Below, in pieces: positions 8,408 to 17,554 of a DNA stretch of 64,000 bases. The notes below the pieces were generated by a model. That model had not been told where the DNA came from. It was given only the letters and a program-made list of their open reading frames with translations, and ran no database searches. Both the position numbers and the translations under genes were made by a program. The first letter of the stretch is position 1. Each line of letters opens with the position of its first letter. The stretch is from Thioflexithrix psekupsensis (GTDB lineage Bacteria > Pseudomonadota > Gammaproteobacteria > Beggiatoales > Beggiatoaceae). Location of the stretch: contig NZ_MSLT01000006.1 in the NCBI RefSeq assembly GCF_002149925.1, positions 372,001 to 436,000 of the forward strand, read 5' to 3'.

Positions 8408-8770
8408 ATGAAAGAACTCCCTAAGTCGTGGCAAACATCCGACCGCAGTATTCGTGCGGTACAATTGGCATTTGAATTTAATCGCGCTATTGCTGATGTG
8501 ATTCGAGAAGAAGCCAATCGACACGGGGTCAGTTCTTCAACACAAATTCGTGCCATCATTGGCTTGCCTTCTAAGAAACCAAAACGCCCGCGCTTAACGG
8601 TGACATTATCCGAAGAAGATTATCATATTCTCGCTGAACGTTATCAATTGCCCGTCGAAGATCGCAATGCCATTCGAGAAGCCATTGCTCAAGAATTAAT
8701 TACCCATTGCGAATCAGTTTTGTATGAACAAAACGAAGAAATGGCTGTTTCTTCTTTAGATGAAAAATAA
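8408..8770 (+). CDS. Conserved hypothetical protein, third gene of the PspA cluster
   Basis: The 120-residue protein is not recognised. Residues 14-55 (SIRAVQLAFEFNRAIADVIR, then SSSTQIRAIIGLP) look helical and could form a helix-turn-helix or ribbon-helix-helix type fold. After a basic linker KKPKRPR comes LTVTLSEEDYHILAERYQL, reminiscent of small DNA-binding antitoxin-like folds. GAGG precedes the ATG, and the gene follows pspA by 59 bases on the same strand. It may regulate or assist the DUF2170-PspA pair, which is an inference from position only. Confidence 0.65.
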   Translation: MKELPKSWQTSDRSIRAVQLAFEFNRAIADVIREEANRHGVSSSTQIRAIIGLPSKKPKRPRLTVTLSEEDYHILAERYQLPVEDRNAIREAIAQELITHCESVLYEQNEEMAVSSLDEK

Positions 8771-8804
8771 CGCGATCATTATCCGTTATTTTTAATACTT
8801 CTAA

Positions 8805-9395
8805 TTATTTATTTAAACACGCCCGAACGGGTGCAAATGATCGCCGATGAATGGGTGTCACGCCAAGTTGTTGTAAAGCCTGTACATGTTGGCGTGTGGG
8901 GTAGCCTTTATGTTGGGCGAAACCATAACCGGGATAAACCTGTTCCCACGCTTCCATTTCCTGATCACGAGCGACTTTGGCAATGATTGAAGCCGCACTG
9001 ATTGCAGGTACGCTGCTGTCTCCTTTAACAATCGCTTGCACGGCCATATTAGGCAACTTGGGACAATGCAGCCCATCCACCCATACCCGCTGCGGCACAC
9101 ACGACAATTGCATCACCGCACGCTGCATGGCTAATAAACTGGCTTGCAAAATATTCAACTGATCAATTTCTTCGACTTCAGCCCGTCCCAAAGCCCATGC
9201 TAATGCAGATTCTCGAATTTGTTGTGATAATTCATTGCGACGTTTCTCAGTCAGTTTCTTAGAATCATTTAAGCCAACAATCGGCCGCTCAGGATGTAAA
9301 ATAACCGCTGCTGCAATTACCGCTCCCGCTAATGGCCCACGCCCAACTTCATCAACGCCTGCCATTAAGCCTTCTGGAGAAGAAAATAAATCCAT
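8805..9395 (-). CDS. rnhB: Ribonuclease HII
   Basis: The 196-residue enzyme removes RNA from RNA-DNA hybrids and single misincorporated ribonucleotides. The catalytic set is visible: Asp15-Glu16 in [12 protein letters not shown], Asp107 in VWVDGLHCP, and an Asp in the [12 protein letters not shown] region (residues 132-144). Length fits the family (about 195-215). The gene follows the DUF2066 gene by 15 bases, so it is the last of a long minus-strand block that includes lolB. No unusual substitutions. Confidence 0.95.
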   Translation of the reverse strand: MDLFSSPEGLMAGVDEVGRGPLAGAVIAAAVILHPERPIVGLNDSKKLTEKRRNELSQQIRESALAWALGRAEVEEIDQLNILQASLLAMQRAVMQLSCVPQRVWVDGLHCPKLPNMAVQAIVKGDSSVPAISAASIIAKVARDQEMEAWEQVYPGYGFAQHKGYPTRQHVQALQQLGVTPIHRRSFAPVRACLNK

Positions 9396-9410
9396 AAATA
9401 TTCCCGATGA

Positions 9411-10727
9411 TTAAGGACGTTGATAACGATAAAAATTAACCCCCGGCAAAATCGAATCTCCCGCCAACGTTCTTCCATTACCAATCGCCGTTTGCAGTGC
9501 CATTTCATCTCCCATTAAAACCAATTCATAAGTCACTTCCTCTGGAGTCATCGTATGAACATTTACCGCTCGCACTAACGCTAAACTGGCTAAATAATTT
9601 TTAACCGCAATATAATCTTGTAAATGCTGAATACCGGTCACCACAATTTTCACGGTTTGGGTGGGCGCATGGGGATCAACAGGCGCAATCGGAGCAGCAT
9701 CCACCACTGGATTGGCACTGGGATTGGCATGTTGCTGCGCCAAATGCTGCAAAGTCATCCCCAAACCCGATGCAAATATATCGTTTAAACCCTTCTCCGA
9801 TTTGCTTTGCCAACGATTTGATTGTACAGTATTTTTTCTTGTATATAGCTGCCAATCACCTGTCCACTGTTCACGTTTACGGGTGATTTTATGCGGAATG
9901 GGTGGGGGCGATGGCTCGGTTTTTTCGTGGGAAACCGGCGTAATGCTGTGCGATGGCGGTAAATTTGACATGGCAGGATCGGCCATGACAGGCGGTGAAG
10001 TTGGCGTGCGTACTTGCGCCGCTTGCGCTAAAGGGTTCACGGCGGCTTTTTCGGGAGAAACAGGCGCATCTGGCGTTGGCTTCGCAGCCACTTCAATCTG
10101 CTCCGTTTTTACCGTCGATTGCACTTGTCCTATGAGTATAACATCTATGCCGTAACGATCCATCACCGCTTGCAACACCGAAGCTTCAATATTTGCCAAA
10201 GATTCTGGGGTTAATAAACGCCGATCTTCCACATCCATTAAAGGAAAAATAATGGGCAAACCTAAAGCATCCGCTTGATTTTTTAACACCTCTGCTTCAC
10301 TGGGACGATCTTCAGGGGTAATCACCCATTGAATCTCATCAGGGCTAGTCCAAATCCAACTTAATACCACAGGTTTTTCCGCAGTCCATACCGTTAAATT
10401 TAGCGTTTTAATTAATCCATCAATCGCTTCTGGATCAAAATCAACCACCAAAGGAAATTGCCCCATGGTATTAGGGTTTAAATAATGGTAGCCTTCCACA
10501 TAACGTTCAGCTAAACCAATCTGTTGTTTTGCTTCTTTGGTTTTAATTTGATGTGCTGCCCCTGTTAATTTAATTAACACTTGATGCAAGGCTTGTTCAA
10601 AGGCTTGATTTAATTCCTTAGATTCTTGAGTGCGCACCATTACTTGCGCTTGATACGGTAATGTATTTGGATGAACTGCCCATGTTATTAAGGGAAAAGA
10701 AAGCAAAAGAATCAGTAATAATTTCAC
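9411..10727 (-). CDS. DUF2066 family exported protein
   Basis: A GTG at 10725-10727 preceded by GAGG gives a 438-residue protein with a clean signal peptide (KLLLILLLSFPLITWA). The longer frame from 10799 overlaps the Nudix gene and adds an odd extra hydrophobic stretch, so I prefer the GTG. The N-terminal half resembles DUF2066 (PYQAQVMVRTQESKELNQAF, then ALHQVLIKLTG). A Pro/Ala/Ser-rich linker runs through the middle, and a C-terminal conserved block follows (GIQHLQDYIAVKNYLASL, then LVLMGDEMALQTAI). The function of the family is unknown; the protein is likely periplasmic. Confidence 0.82.
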   Translation of the reverse strand: MKLLLILLLSFPLITWAVHPNTLPYQAQVMVRTQESKELNQAFEQALHQVLIKLTGAAHQIKTKEAKQQIGLAERYVEGYHYLNPNTMGQFPLVVDFDPEAIDGLIKTLNLTVWTAEKPVVLSWIWTSPDEIQWVITPEDRPSEAEVLKNQADALGLPIIFPLMDVEDRRLLTPESLANIEASVLQAVMDRYGIDVILIGQVQSTVKTEQIEVAAKPTPDAPVSPEKAAVNPLAQAAQVRTPTSPPVMADPAMSNLPPSHSITPVSHEKTEPSPPPIPHKITRKREQWTGDWQLYTRKNTVQSNRWQSKSEKGLNDIFASGLGMTLQHLAQQHANPSANPVVDAAPIAPVDPHAPTQTVKIVVTGIQHLQDYIAVKNYLASLALVRAVNVHTMTPEEVTYELVLMGDEMALQTAIGNGRTLAGDSILPGVNFYRYQRP

Positions 10728-10758
10728 GGATTTTTCCTCAAAAATTCGTTTAAAACAA

Positions 10759-11328
10759 TTAAGCAATAACAGCAGAAATAGAAACGGTAGAATCCACAAT
10801 TTCTCCTATTCTCATGGGAAATTGTCCTGTTTTTTGATCTTGAAAATAATGGGTTAATGTGGTTTTTATCACGGTAAAAGCCAATTTTTCCCAAGGAATG
10901 CTGTTTTCATCAAATAAATCCACCGCCAAACTTTCCGTACCTGCGGCAAATGTGGGATTTTCTGGAGATAATTGCGCCAAAAACATCACATAAACTTGAC
11001 TAATATAAGGAATGCTAAATAAAGCATATAAACGCAATGCAGTGACTTTGGCTTGGGCTTCTTCCCACGTTTCTCGCATAGCCGCTTGTTGCAAAGTTTC
11101 CTGATTTTCCATAAAACCTGCGGGAATTGTCCATAAACCATAACGCGGTTCAATGGCGCGTTGGCACAATAACACTTTACCCTGATGCTGCACTAAACAA
11201 CCCGTAATGACTTTAGGATTTTGGTAATAAATCATGCCGCAATTCGCACAAATGTGGCGCGGACGATTATCCCCTTCAGGAATTTGAATCAACAATTGAT
11301 CAGAGCCGCATTCACTGCAATATTTCAT
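10759..11328 (-). CDS. Nudix hydrolase with N-terminal zinc ribbon
   Basis: The 189-residue protein begins with a zinc ribbon (CSECG at residues 4-8 and CANCG at 27-31), then a Nudix fold with the box GFMENQETLQQAAMRETWEE near residues 71-90. The Glu residues that bind metal are present, while the Gly three residues after the EE pair is replaced by Gln. The zinc ribbon plus Nudix layout recalls NudC-like NADH pyrophosphatases and ADP-ribose or nucleotide diphosphatases, though it is shorter than NudC (about 257). The substrate cannot be assigned. It lies between lolB and the DUF2066 gene on the same strand. Confidence 0.85.
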   Translation of the reverse strand: MKYCSECGSDQLLIQIPEGDNRPRHICANCGMIYYQNPKVITGCLVQHQGKVLLCQRAIEPRYGLWTIPAGFMENQETLQQAAMRETWEEAQAKVTALRLYALFSIPYISQVYVMFLAQLSPENPTFAAGTESLAVDLFDENSIPWEKLAFTVIKTTLTHYFQDQKTGQFPMRIGEIVDSTVSISAVIA

Positions 11329-11354
11329 GTGAATATATCTACCTTAATCAGTGG

Positions 11355-12020
11355 CTAATAAAACCATATTTTATTCGATAATGGCATTTCTAATTTTACT
11401 TTTAAAGCGGAATTAGAAATGGGCAAAGCATCAAGTTGCCATTCCGAGATCACAAAGCGAGCAGAAAACTGCTCATTTTCTAACCAAATTCGCCCTGGTA
11501 ACTGGACATTCTGCACGGCTTGATAACGGTCAAAATGCACTTTCCAATCCGCTTGCACTAAGCTGTACAAATAGCCATTTTCGCTGGGTAAATAATCCTG
11601 AATTGCCACATGCGGCACAGGAATTCCGCGCACCCAATAATATAAATAACTCACGGGCAAAGCTAATTTTAACACTTCACGCATTAATTCATCAGGATTA
11701 TCGGCATAATAAGTTTTTTGTTCGGCTGTGCGTAAAATAACGCCTTGTGCCGTACCATCTAAACGCAATGCCCCTTGTCCCATAGGTGCGGTAAAGCGCA
11801 ATTCATAATTGGGCGTGTGCTGCTTCCAATAAACATTCGCTGTCCAATTATCCTCATTGGTTTTTACCGCTAAACGGCCATTTAATTGAAACCGTTCAAT
11901 TTGACTTAAACGCGGCTGCTGTACTTGCCATAATGCGTCGCCTATGGCGGAGCGTTTTGGCGGCGCAGGCGCGCAAGCCGTAATTAAGATAAATGAGAGC
12001 GCAAATAAAAATAATTTCAT
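11355..12020 (-). CDS. lolB: Outer-membrane lipoprotein receptor LolB
   Basis: The 221-residue lipoprotein has signal peptide MKLFLFALSFILITAC with the lipobox Cys at residue 16. The body has the LolB pattern FQLNGRLAVKTNEDNWTANVYWKQ then YELRFTAPMGQG and a C-terminal beta-rich region. LolB accepts lipoproteins from periplasmic LolA and inserts them in the outer membrane. Its start codon overlaps the stop of the upstream TPR gene by four bases, so translation is probably coupled. The usual downstream ispE is absent; a Nudix gene follows instead. Confidence 0.92.
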   Translation of the reverse strand: MKLFLFALSFILITACAPAPPKRSAIGDALWQVQQPRLSQIERFQLNGRLAVKTNEDNWTANVYWKQHTPNYELRFTAPMGQGALRLDGTAQGVILRTAEQKTYYADNPDELMREVLKLALPVSYLYYWVRGIPVPHVAIQDYLPSENGYLYSLVQADWKVHFDRYQAVQNVQLPGRIWLENEQFSARFVISEWQLDALPISNSALKVKLEMPLSNKIWFY

Positions 12021-13768
12021 GGCGTTAAAAACCGTTCCATTACTCGTAATAATTTCTTATCATTGGGGAATTGTTCCAATGCTTTTTCCAGAATTTCTCT
12101 GGCTTCTTGTTCTGCCCCTGTTGCCCATAATACTTCGCCTAAATGCGCCGCAATCTCTGCATCATATTCAATCGCTAATGCGCGACGTAAATAATCAATG
12201 GCTTGATCATTTTGTCCCAAACGATACAACACCCAACCCATACTGTCGATAATATAATGGCTGTCAGGGCGCATAGACAAGGCTTTTTCAATTAATTCAT
12301 AGGCTTCACGATAACGATCTGTGCGATCTGCTAGGGTATAGCCGAGTGCATTAATGGCTTCCACATGATCCGGATCAATGCTTAAAATATGACGTAAATC
12401 CTGCTCTAATATATCTAAACGATCGATGCTTTCAGCAGTCATAGCGCGGGCATAATATAAATCTAAATCGTCAGGATATTGCAATAATCCCCGTTCAAAA
12501 ACAGCCAAAGCCGCTTCTTTTAAATCACGCTCAATCAGTAGATTGGCTTCAAACTGCAATAAACTGCGCATTTCTTCTCTATCTTCAGTTTGAATTTGCT
12601 GCAAATGGTTTAATGCCGCCTCGAATTGATTCTGCTCAATGAGTAACTGCACAATTTGAATTTGCGCACTGAGAAAAAATGATTTATCAGAAACTTTTTT
12701 ATACCAATCAATTGCCAATTCGGGTTTATTCTCTTTTTCTGCAATCTGCCCTAGATAATAATAGGCTAATTCTTGTTGCTGAGTATTTTCTAATAAATCC
12801 ATTAAATACTCACGCGCCACATCAAATCGCTCCAATTCAATGGCAATTAAAGCCGAAGCGTAAATAATATCTGGAGTGTCGGGATTATTTTCTAAAACAA
12901 TAGAGAATTGTTCAAATGCCGCTTCAAATTCACCTTCTCCCGTTAATAAGCGACCGTATAAAAATCGCCAATTATCGCTGGGATCGGCATGGTTGCGCAT
13001 TTTTTCTTCTAAGAAACCTAAAGCCACTTTACTGTTTTCTTGCTGATTTAATAAATTAGCATAAAGAAAAACAGCCGATTCATTCATAGGGTCTAATGCC
13101 AATAAACGATTTAAAACAAGTTTCGCTTCAGCAAATTGTTCTGCACGATAAAGCAAGCGAGAATAAGCCAATAAAATATCAATATCATCGCCTCGTTTAT
13201 CCACCAATTGTTTCATTAATTTTAAGGCGATTTCTTCATTGCCTTGTTGCGCAGACAATAAGCTAATTAAATCTAATTGCTGTTGGTTATCTTCGGTTAA
13301 ATTTTCCAACATCGCTTCTAAATGCACTAAGGCTTCTTCAGTACGATTTTCTTGCAACAATAAACTGCCTAAAACTTGGCGTGCTTCTGGATTATCAGGC
13401 ACTAATTTAACCCACAAATGCGCCGCAGATAAAGCCAAAACAGGTAATTTAGCGTATAAAGCAATTCTGGCAGCGCGTTCAGCTAATTCAGCATGATTGG
13501 TTTTCTCCGCCACTTCTAAGAAATGCGTTGCAGACAATTCATATTGTTCTCGGTGAGCGGCAATTTCAGCCACTAATATCTTATAAAAATATTCTTGTTC
13601 TGAAGAAATAAAATAGTTATTTGCTTTGGCAATAAGCATTGGCTCTGTTGCTTCTTCATTATCAGTAATGGCATGGGCATGACCTTGCGGATTGGTCAAG
13701 CCCGCACAACCCGTAATAAAGTTGGTTAAAATCACCAAAATAAGATGGTAAATAAAACGATTTTTCAC
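12017..13768 (-). CDS. TPR-repeat lipoprotein upstream of lolB
   Basis: The 583-residue protein starts with a lipoprotein signal (lipobox ITGC, Cys21) and is then almost entirely tetratricopeptide repeats (for example around residues 130-165, 180-300 and 455-575, with A-L-x(7)-A/G-x-A periodicity). A TPR lipoprotein next to lolB is common in gammaproteobacteria. Such proteins are thought to be envelope scaffolds, but no specific role is established. The four-base overlap with lolB indicates co-translation. Confidence 0.88.
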   Translation of the reverse strand: MKNRFIYHLILVILTNFITGCAGLTNPQGHAHAITDNEEATEPMLIAKANNYFISSEQEYFYKILVAEIAAHREQYELSATHFLEVAEKTNHAELAERAARIALYAKLPVLALSAAHLWVKLVPDNPEARQVLGSLLLQENRTEEALVHLEAMLENLTEDNQQQLDLISLLSAQQGNEEIALKLMKQLVDKRGDDIDILLAYSRLLYRAEQFAEAKLVLNRLLALDPMNESAVFLYANLLNQQENSKVALGFLEEKMRNHADPSDNWRFLYGRLLTGEGEFEAAFEQFSIVLENNPDTPDIIYASALIAIELERFDVAREYLMDLLENTQQQELAYYYLGQIAEKENKPELAIDWYKKVSDKSFFLSAQIQIVQLLIEQNQFEAALNHLQQIQTEDREEMRSLLQFEANLLIERDLKEAALAVFERGLLQYPDDLDLYYARAMTAESIDRLDILEQDLRHILSIDPDHVEAINALGYTLADRTDRYREAYELIEKALSMRPDSHYIIDSMGWVLYRLGQNDQAIDYLRRALAIEYDAEIAAHLGEVLWATGAEQEAREILEKALEQFPNDKKLLRVMERFLTP

Positions 13769-13797
13769 TGGATTAATACTCCAAATAAAGTAATAAG

Positions 13798-15147
13798 CTA
13801 AACGTGTGTCGCTATATCAATTGCACGGTGCGCTATGGTGACTAAATCTTGTAATTGTGCTGCGGTAATGACATAGGGCGGCATAAAATATATCACATTT
13901 CCCAACGGCCGCAGCAATGCACCTTGATCTAAGGCAGCACGATAAAACTGCAAGCCACGCCGCTCCTGCGCGGGATACGGGACGCGACGCGCCTTATCCG
14001 CGACCAATTCCACCGCCGCGATCATGCCCAATTGTCGCACATCGCCAACATGGGGATGATCACGCAAAGGCGTAAGGGCTTCTTGTAAGGTTTTGGCTAA
14101 ATTTTTATTATTTTCAATAACTTGGTCTTGTTCAAAAATAGCCAACGTTGCCAATGCCGCTTGGCAGGCTAAAGGATTTCCCGTATAACTGTGAGAATGG
14201 AGAAAACCCAAGCGTTCATCATTTTGATAAAAAGCCTGATAAATATTTTCTCGCGTTAAAATTACAGATAAGGGTAAATAGCCACCCGTTAATCCTTTGG
14301 ATAAACATAAAAAATCAGGGCTAATCTCTGCTTGTTCACAGGCGAATAATGTCCCTGTTCTCCCAAATCCTACGGCAATTTCATCTGCAATTAAATGCAC
14401 ACCATAATGATCGCAAGCTTGACGTAATAAACACAAATAAATGGGATCATAAATGCGCATTCCTCCCGCACATTGTATCAAAGGCTCGACAATGACCGCA
14501 GAAATTTCCTCTGCTTTTTCGGCTAATAAACGTGCCATGATTTCAAATTGTCGTTGGGCATAATCGGCATAAGATTCTCCTGACTCAGCATCACAACCCG
14601 CCGGAGAAGGGACAATAAATGACTCCATTAACAAAGGCTTATACGTTTTTTTATACAAGGCCACATCACCCACAGCCAACGCGCCCAAAGTTTCGCCATG
14701 ATAACTGTGTTGTAACGTGATAAAGCGAGTTTTCTTTAATTGTCCTTGATTTTGCCAATAATGAAAACTCATTTTTAAAGCCACTTCAATCGCTGAAGAA
14801 CCATTGTCAGCATAAAAGCAACGGGTTAAATCTTTTGGTGTAATAGCAATTAATTTTTCTGATAATTCAATCACAGGTTCATGGCTAAATCCTGCTAAAA
14901 TAACATGCTCTAATTGTTGTAATTGAGCAATAATTGCCGCGTTAATTCTAGGGTTAGCATGACCGAATAAATTAACCCACCATGAGCTAATGCCGTCAAT
15001 ATAACGACGACCTTCAAAATCTTCTAACCAGATGCCTTCTCCACGTTTAATGGGAATTAAAGGCAATTGGTTTTCATGGTCTTTCATTTGGGTGCAAGGA
15101 TGCCAAACGCTGGCGAGGTCTCTTTGAATAAAATGCTGGTTTTTCAT
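13798..15147 (-). CDS. bioA: Adenosylmethionine-8-amino-7-oxononanoate aminotransferase
   Basis: This 449-residue class III PLP aminotransferase makes 7,8-diaminopelargonic acid from KAPA with S-adenosylmethionine as amino donor in biotin synthesis. Visible marks are WHPCTQMKDHE near the N-terminus (substrate-entry region typical of BioA), YADNGSSAIEVALKMS, HLIADEIAVGFGRTGTLFA and the PLP lysine in CLSKGLTGGYLPLS. I take the ATG at 15147; an upstream in-frame TTG at 15159 would add four residues. No other bio genes are present in the window. Confidence 0.93.
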   Translation of the reverse strand: MKNQHFIQRDLASVWHPCTQMKDHENQLPLIPIKRGEGIWLEDFEGRRYIDGISSWWVNLFGHANPRINAAIIAQLQQLEHVILAGFSHEPVIELSEKLIAITPKDLTRCFYADNGSSAIEVALKMSFHYWQNQGQLKKTRFITLQHSYHGETLGALAVGDVALYKKTYKPLLMESFIVPSPAGCDAESGESYADYAQRQFEIMARLLAEKAEEISAVIVEPLIQCAGGMRIYDPIYLCLLRQACDHYGVHLIADEIAVGFGRTGTLFACEQAEISPDFLCLSKGLTGGYLPLSVILTRENIYQAFYQNDERLGFLHSHSYTGNPLACQAALATLAIFEQDQVIENNKNLAKTLQEALTPLRDHPHVGDVRQLGMIAAVELVADKARRVPYPAQERRGLQFYRAALDQGALLRPLGNVIYFMPPYVITAAQLQDLVTIAHRAIDIATHV

Positions 15148-15263
15148 TATTGGGGACAAAATAGGCAGGAAAATATCAAGTTAATGCGGCGTGTCAAGCC
15201 AATGCGTCTATTGTAACCTGAGTGGGGCAAAAAATGCGCGGCATAAAGTGGATTTTAACGATT

Positions 15264-16856
15264 TTATTTGTCGGACAATAAGGGAACAGAGGAGGCTAAT
15301 TCTTGATATAAACATCGTTTAATTTGTAGCAATTGTTGTTGTAATTTTTTTCCGTTTTGCGTCGGCAGCGTGCGTAAAATCTCTAATCCGCGAAATCGCG
15401 CCCCCCAAATTCGGTACATTAAACGAATTTGCAAAGCCGAATGCGGCAATCCCAATTGCTGCGCATAAGCGAGAAAATCCGCGTAATTAGCTAAGGGAAT
15501 AATCACTGTTTTTACCCAAGTTATTTCGCTTATTTTATGATCAGTAATTAAAAGATAACGCGGTGGTGAATTCCATTGCCATTGTTGCTGAATTTTTTCC
15601 CATTGTGCAGAGTTTGGATTGTCGATAAAATAAATGATATGGGTGGAGTTATTTTCTATTTCTGCAATTTCTCTTTTAATTATTATCTGCTGTTGTTTTA
15701 ACAAACGAATCAATTCCTCAGCTAATGCAGTTTTACCACAACCTTTAACGCCTTGCAATAACACGCTATTAAAATTTTTTTCTATCAATATTGAAAAAAT
15801 AGATTGGACTAACTCCCGTCTCCCAATGAAAATGGAAGATGGCGGCGGAAAAATAGCTATTGGATTCTCAGCATGAATTGCAGAACAATTAGGCAGTAAA
15901 ATATCGTCAGGACATTGGCTATAATAAACAGGTAAAAACGATTGATAAGCACTGGGGTCAAGGCGATGAGAGGATTGCCAGATTTCATTTTTTTCTAATA
16001 ATTGTCGCATAGATTTGCGGCCGCATTCTACTGAATCTAATATGGTTTTAGCCTGAATTAAACCGTGTAAAAAACCGTGTAAAAACTTTAAAGCGGCTCG
16101 ATCTAAAAGCTGTCCTTGCATGGCAATTAAATGGGTGATTCCACTTCGTAATAATGGATATAATAAGCTGTGATTGGGATTTTTTGGAATCATGCCTGAT
16201 AAACAGGTATTTAATAATAATAAATAAGGTGGATTTTTTTGTAATAATTCAGCAACTTGTTGTCCTGTTAATGAACATTGCGCATTAATCAGTAGTTTAA
16301 TTTTATCTTGTTCATATTCTCGCGTTATCGCTGCATGACCACTGATGATAATAATTGTCCATTTTTTTTGTGATAATAATGTGTTGAATTGGGCTAAAGA
16401 ATCAACCATCACCGCAGTTAAAATTATTGCTTCAGAATAGGGTAATAATTGTTGTTGAACTGCCCATTGTTCTTGTTCTAAAGCCAAGCGATGGTGTTGT
16501 AATAACACGGGAAATTGTAGGAATAAAATAGATAAAGGTTCTGTGATAACTTGTTTTAAAACAGGTAAATGCGCATGACTGCGATAAATGCGACGAGGTT
16601 GCGCTGATAACAATTCCCATGCCACACTTTGCCATGTAGGATGGGAACTGTGCAGATGAAATGGGACGTGAATGGCGCGAGAGAAAATGTGCAAACTTTG
16701 CGGTAAAGTGTGCCATAATGCGTTGCGATAAGCCCTTACCCATAAACTTTGATCTGCCGCTTGAATCGCATTAGAATAAAACGGATAAGGTAGAGTGAAA
16801 TAAATATTCGGTAATGAGAAATCACTGGGAGAAAAGCTAAACGTCGCAAGTGACAT
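15264..16856 (-). CDS. CHAT-family caspase-like protease fused to a P-loop ATPase
   Basis: The 530-residue protein has two recognisable parts. Residues ~140-310 look like a CHAT peptidase: the predicted catalytic His174 sits in IIISGHA and Cys218 in LLLLNTCLSG, with the usual hydrophobic strands before each. Residues ~340-500 resemble a STAND/AAA ATPase: FIGRRELV at 343-350, Walker A GVKGCGKT at 369-376 and a Walker B-like THIIYFIDN at 405-413. The protein ends soon after and lacks a long sensor-repeat tail. CHAT proteases and STAND ATPases occur in regulated proteolysis, cell death and defence, but no target is identifiable here. The coiled-coil gene 25 bases upstream is a likely partner. 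Confidence 0.7.
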   Translation of the reverse strand: MSLATFSFSPSDFSLPNIYFTLPYPFYSNAIQAADQSLWVRAYRNALWHTLPQSLHIFSRAIHVPFHLHSSHPTWQSVAWELLSAQPRRIYRSHAHLPVLKQVITEPLSILFLQFPVLLQHHRLALEQEQWAVQQQLLPYSEAIILTAVMVDSLAQFNTLLSQKKWTIIIISGHAAITREYEQDKIKLLINAQCSLTGQQVAELLQKNPPYLLLLNTCLSGMIPKNPNHSLLYPLLRSGITHLIAMQGQLLDRAALKFLHGFLHGLIQAKTILDSVECGRKSMRQLLEKNEIWQSSHRLDPSAYQSFLPVYYSQCPDDILLPNCSAIHAENPIAIFPPPSSIFIGRRELVQSIFSILIEKNFNSVLLQGVKGCGKTALAEELIRLLKQQQIIIKREIAEIENNSTHIIYFIDNPNSAQWEKIQQQWQWNSPPRYLLITDHKISEITWVKTVIIPLANYADFLAYAQQLGLPHSALQIRLMYRIWGARFRGLEILRTLPTQNGKKLQQQLLQIKRCLYQELASSVPLLSDK

Positions 16857-16881
16857 AATAAATCGCTTTTATTTTGATGAT

Positions 16882-17502
16882 TTAGCGTTTGATCACTTTT
16901 AAAACATAATTCGGCCACTGCCGTTTTAAGCGCGCTAAACTGGTGCGGGCTTGATCGGCTGTTTCATAGCCGTGTCCTTGTCCTTGTTTTTGCCAGCTTT
17001 TTGCCGCTTCTGACCATTCAGACACTGTCCCCTCTGCCACCCAGCAAATGACGAAACGAGGCGCAGTGGCGGTGGTTGTTGTGGTTTTTTTTGCAGGTGT
17101 AGCCGCTTTATTTTCGGATGTAGCGGTAGATTTAGCGGGATTTTTTTGCGGTAAACTGCCCAATTCTAAGCGCAGTTTCTCAATTTCATCAAAATAACGA
17201 TCATCTTCACTGTTTCCACTTTCTTTGGACACATTAACGGACGTGACTTTGATACCTTTTAACTCCCGCTCTAGCCGATTAATTTCTTTCAAATCACGCA
17301 TTTGATTAAAATCAACAGGCTGGATATTAGATGGTTCATGATCACCGCTTTGAATCTCCTGTAAGCGATTTTCTAAACGCATCACTTCTTGTTCTAAATC
17401 GCTCAGTTGCGTTAATTCAGAACGTTGTCGATGTTGTTCTGCTTCAACTCGATTTAGACGCTGTTTTAATTCTTCAAAAAAATTAGCTGTTTTCGCGCTC
17501 AT
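16882..17502 (-). CDS. Coiled-coil protein upstream of the CHAT-ATPase gene
   Basis: The 206-residue protein is not recognised. Residues 5-105 form coiled coils rich in Glu/Arg/Leu; 115-145 is an Ala/Thr/Lys-rich linker; and the last 57 residues form a compact domain (RFVICWVAEGTVSEWSEAAK, ending in ARLKRQWPNYVLKVIKR). That domain is small and aromatic-rich and somewhat SPOR-like in size, but I cannot place it. There is no signal peptide. The 25-base gap to the CHAT-ATPase gene suggests an operon, so it could be a sensor, substrate or adaptor of that protease. Confidence 0.65.
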   Translation of the reverse strand: MSAKTANFFEELKQRLNRVEAEQHRQRSELTQLSDLEQEVMRLENRLQEIQSGDHEPSNIQPVDFNQMRDLKEINRLERELKGIKVTSVNVSKESGNSEDDRYFDEIEKLRLELGSLPQKNPAKSTATSENKAATPAKKTTTTTATAPRFVICWVAEGTVSEWSEAAKSWQKQGQGHGYETADQARTSLARLKRQWPNYVLKVIKR

Positions 17503-17554
17503 TTTTCCTACCTATTCACCTTGTGATTGACCCCAATTAAAGGATAACAAGCCC

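Noticed and set aside
10728-10799. Upstream extension of the DUF2066 gene to 10799
   Set aside because: It overlaps the Nudix gene and adds a second hydrophobic stretch before a proper signal peptide that starts at a GTG with a good RBS.
15264-17502. A complete known anti-phage system around the CHAT-ATPase
   Set aside because: No nuclease, reverse transcriptase, nucleotide cyclase or gRAMP gene is nearby; flanking genes are housekeeping, so only the candidate pair is reported.
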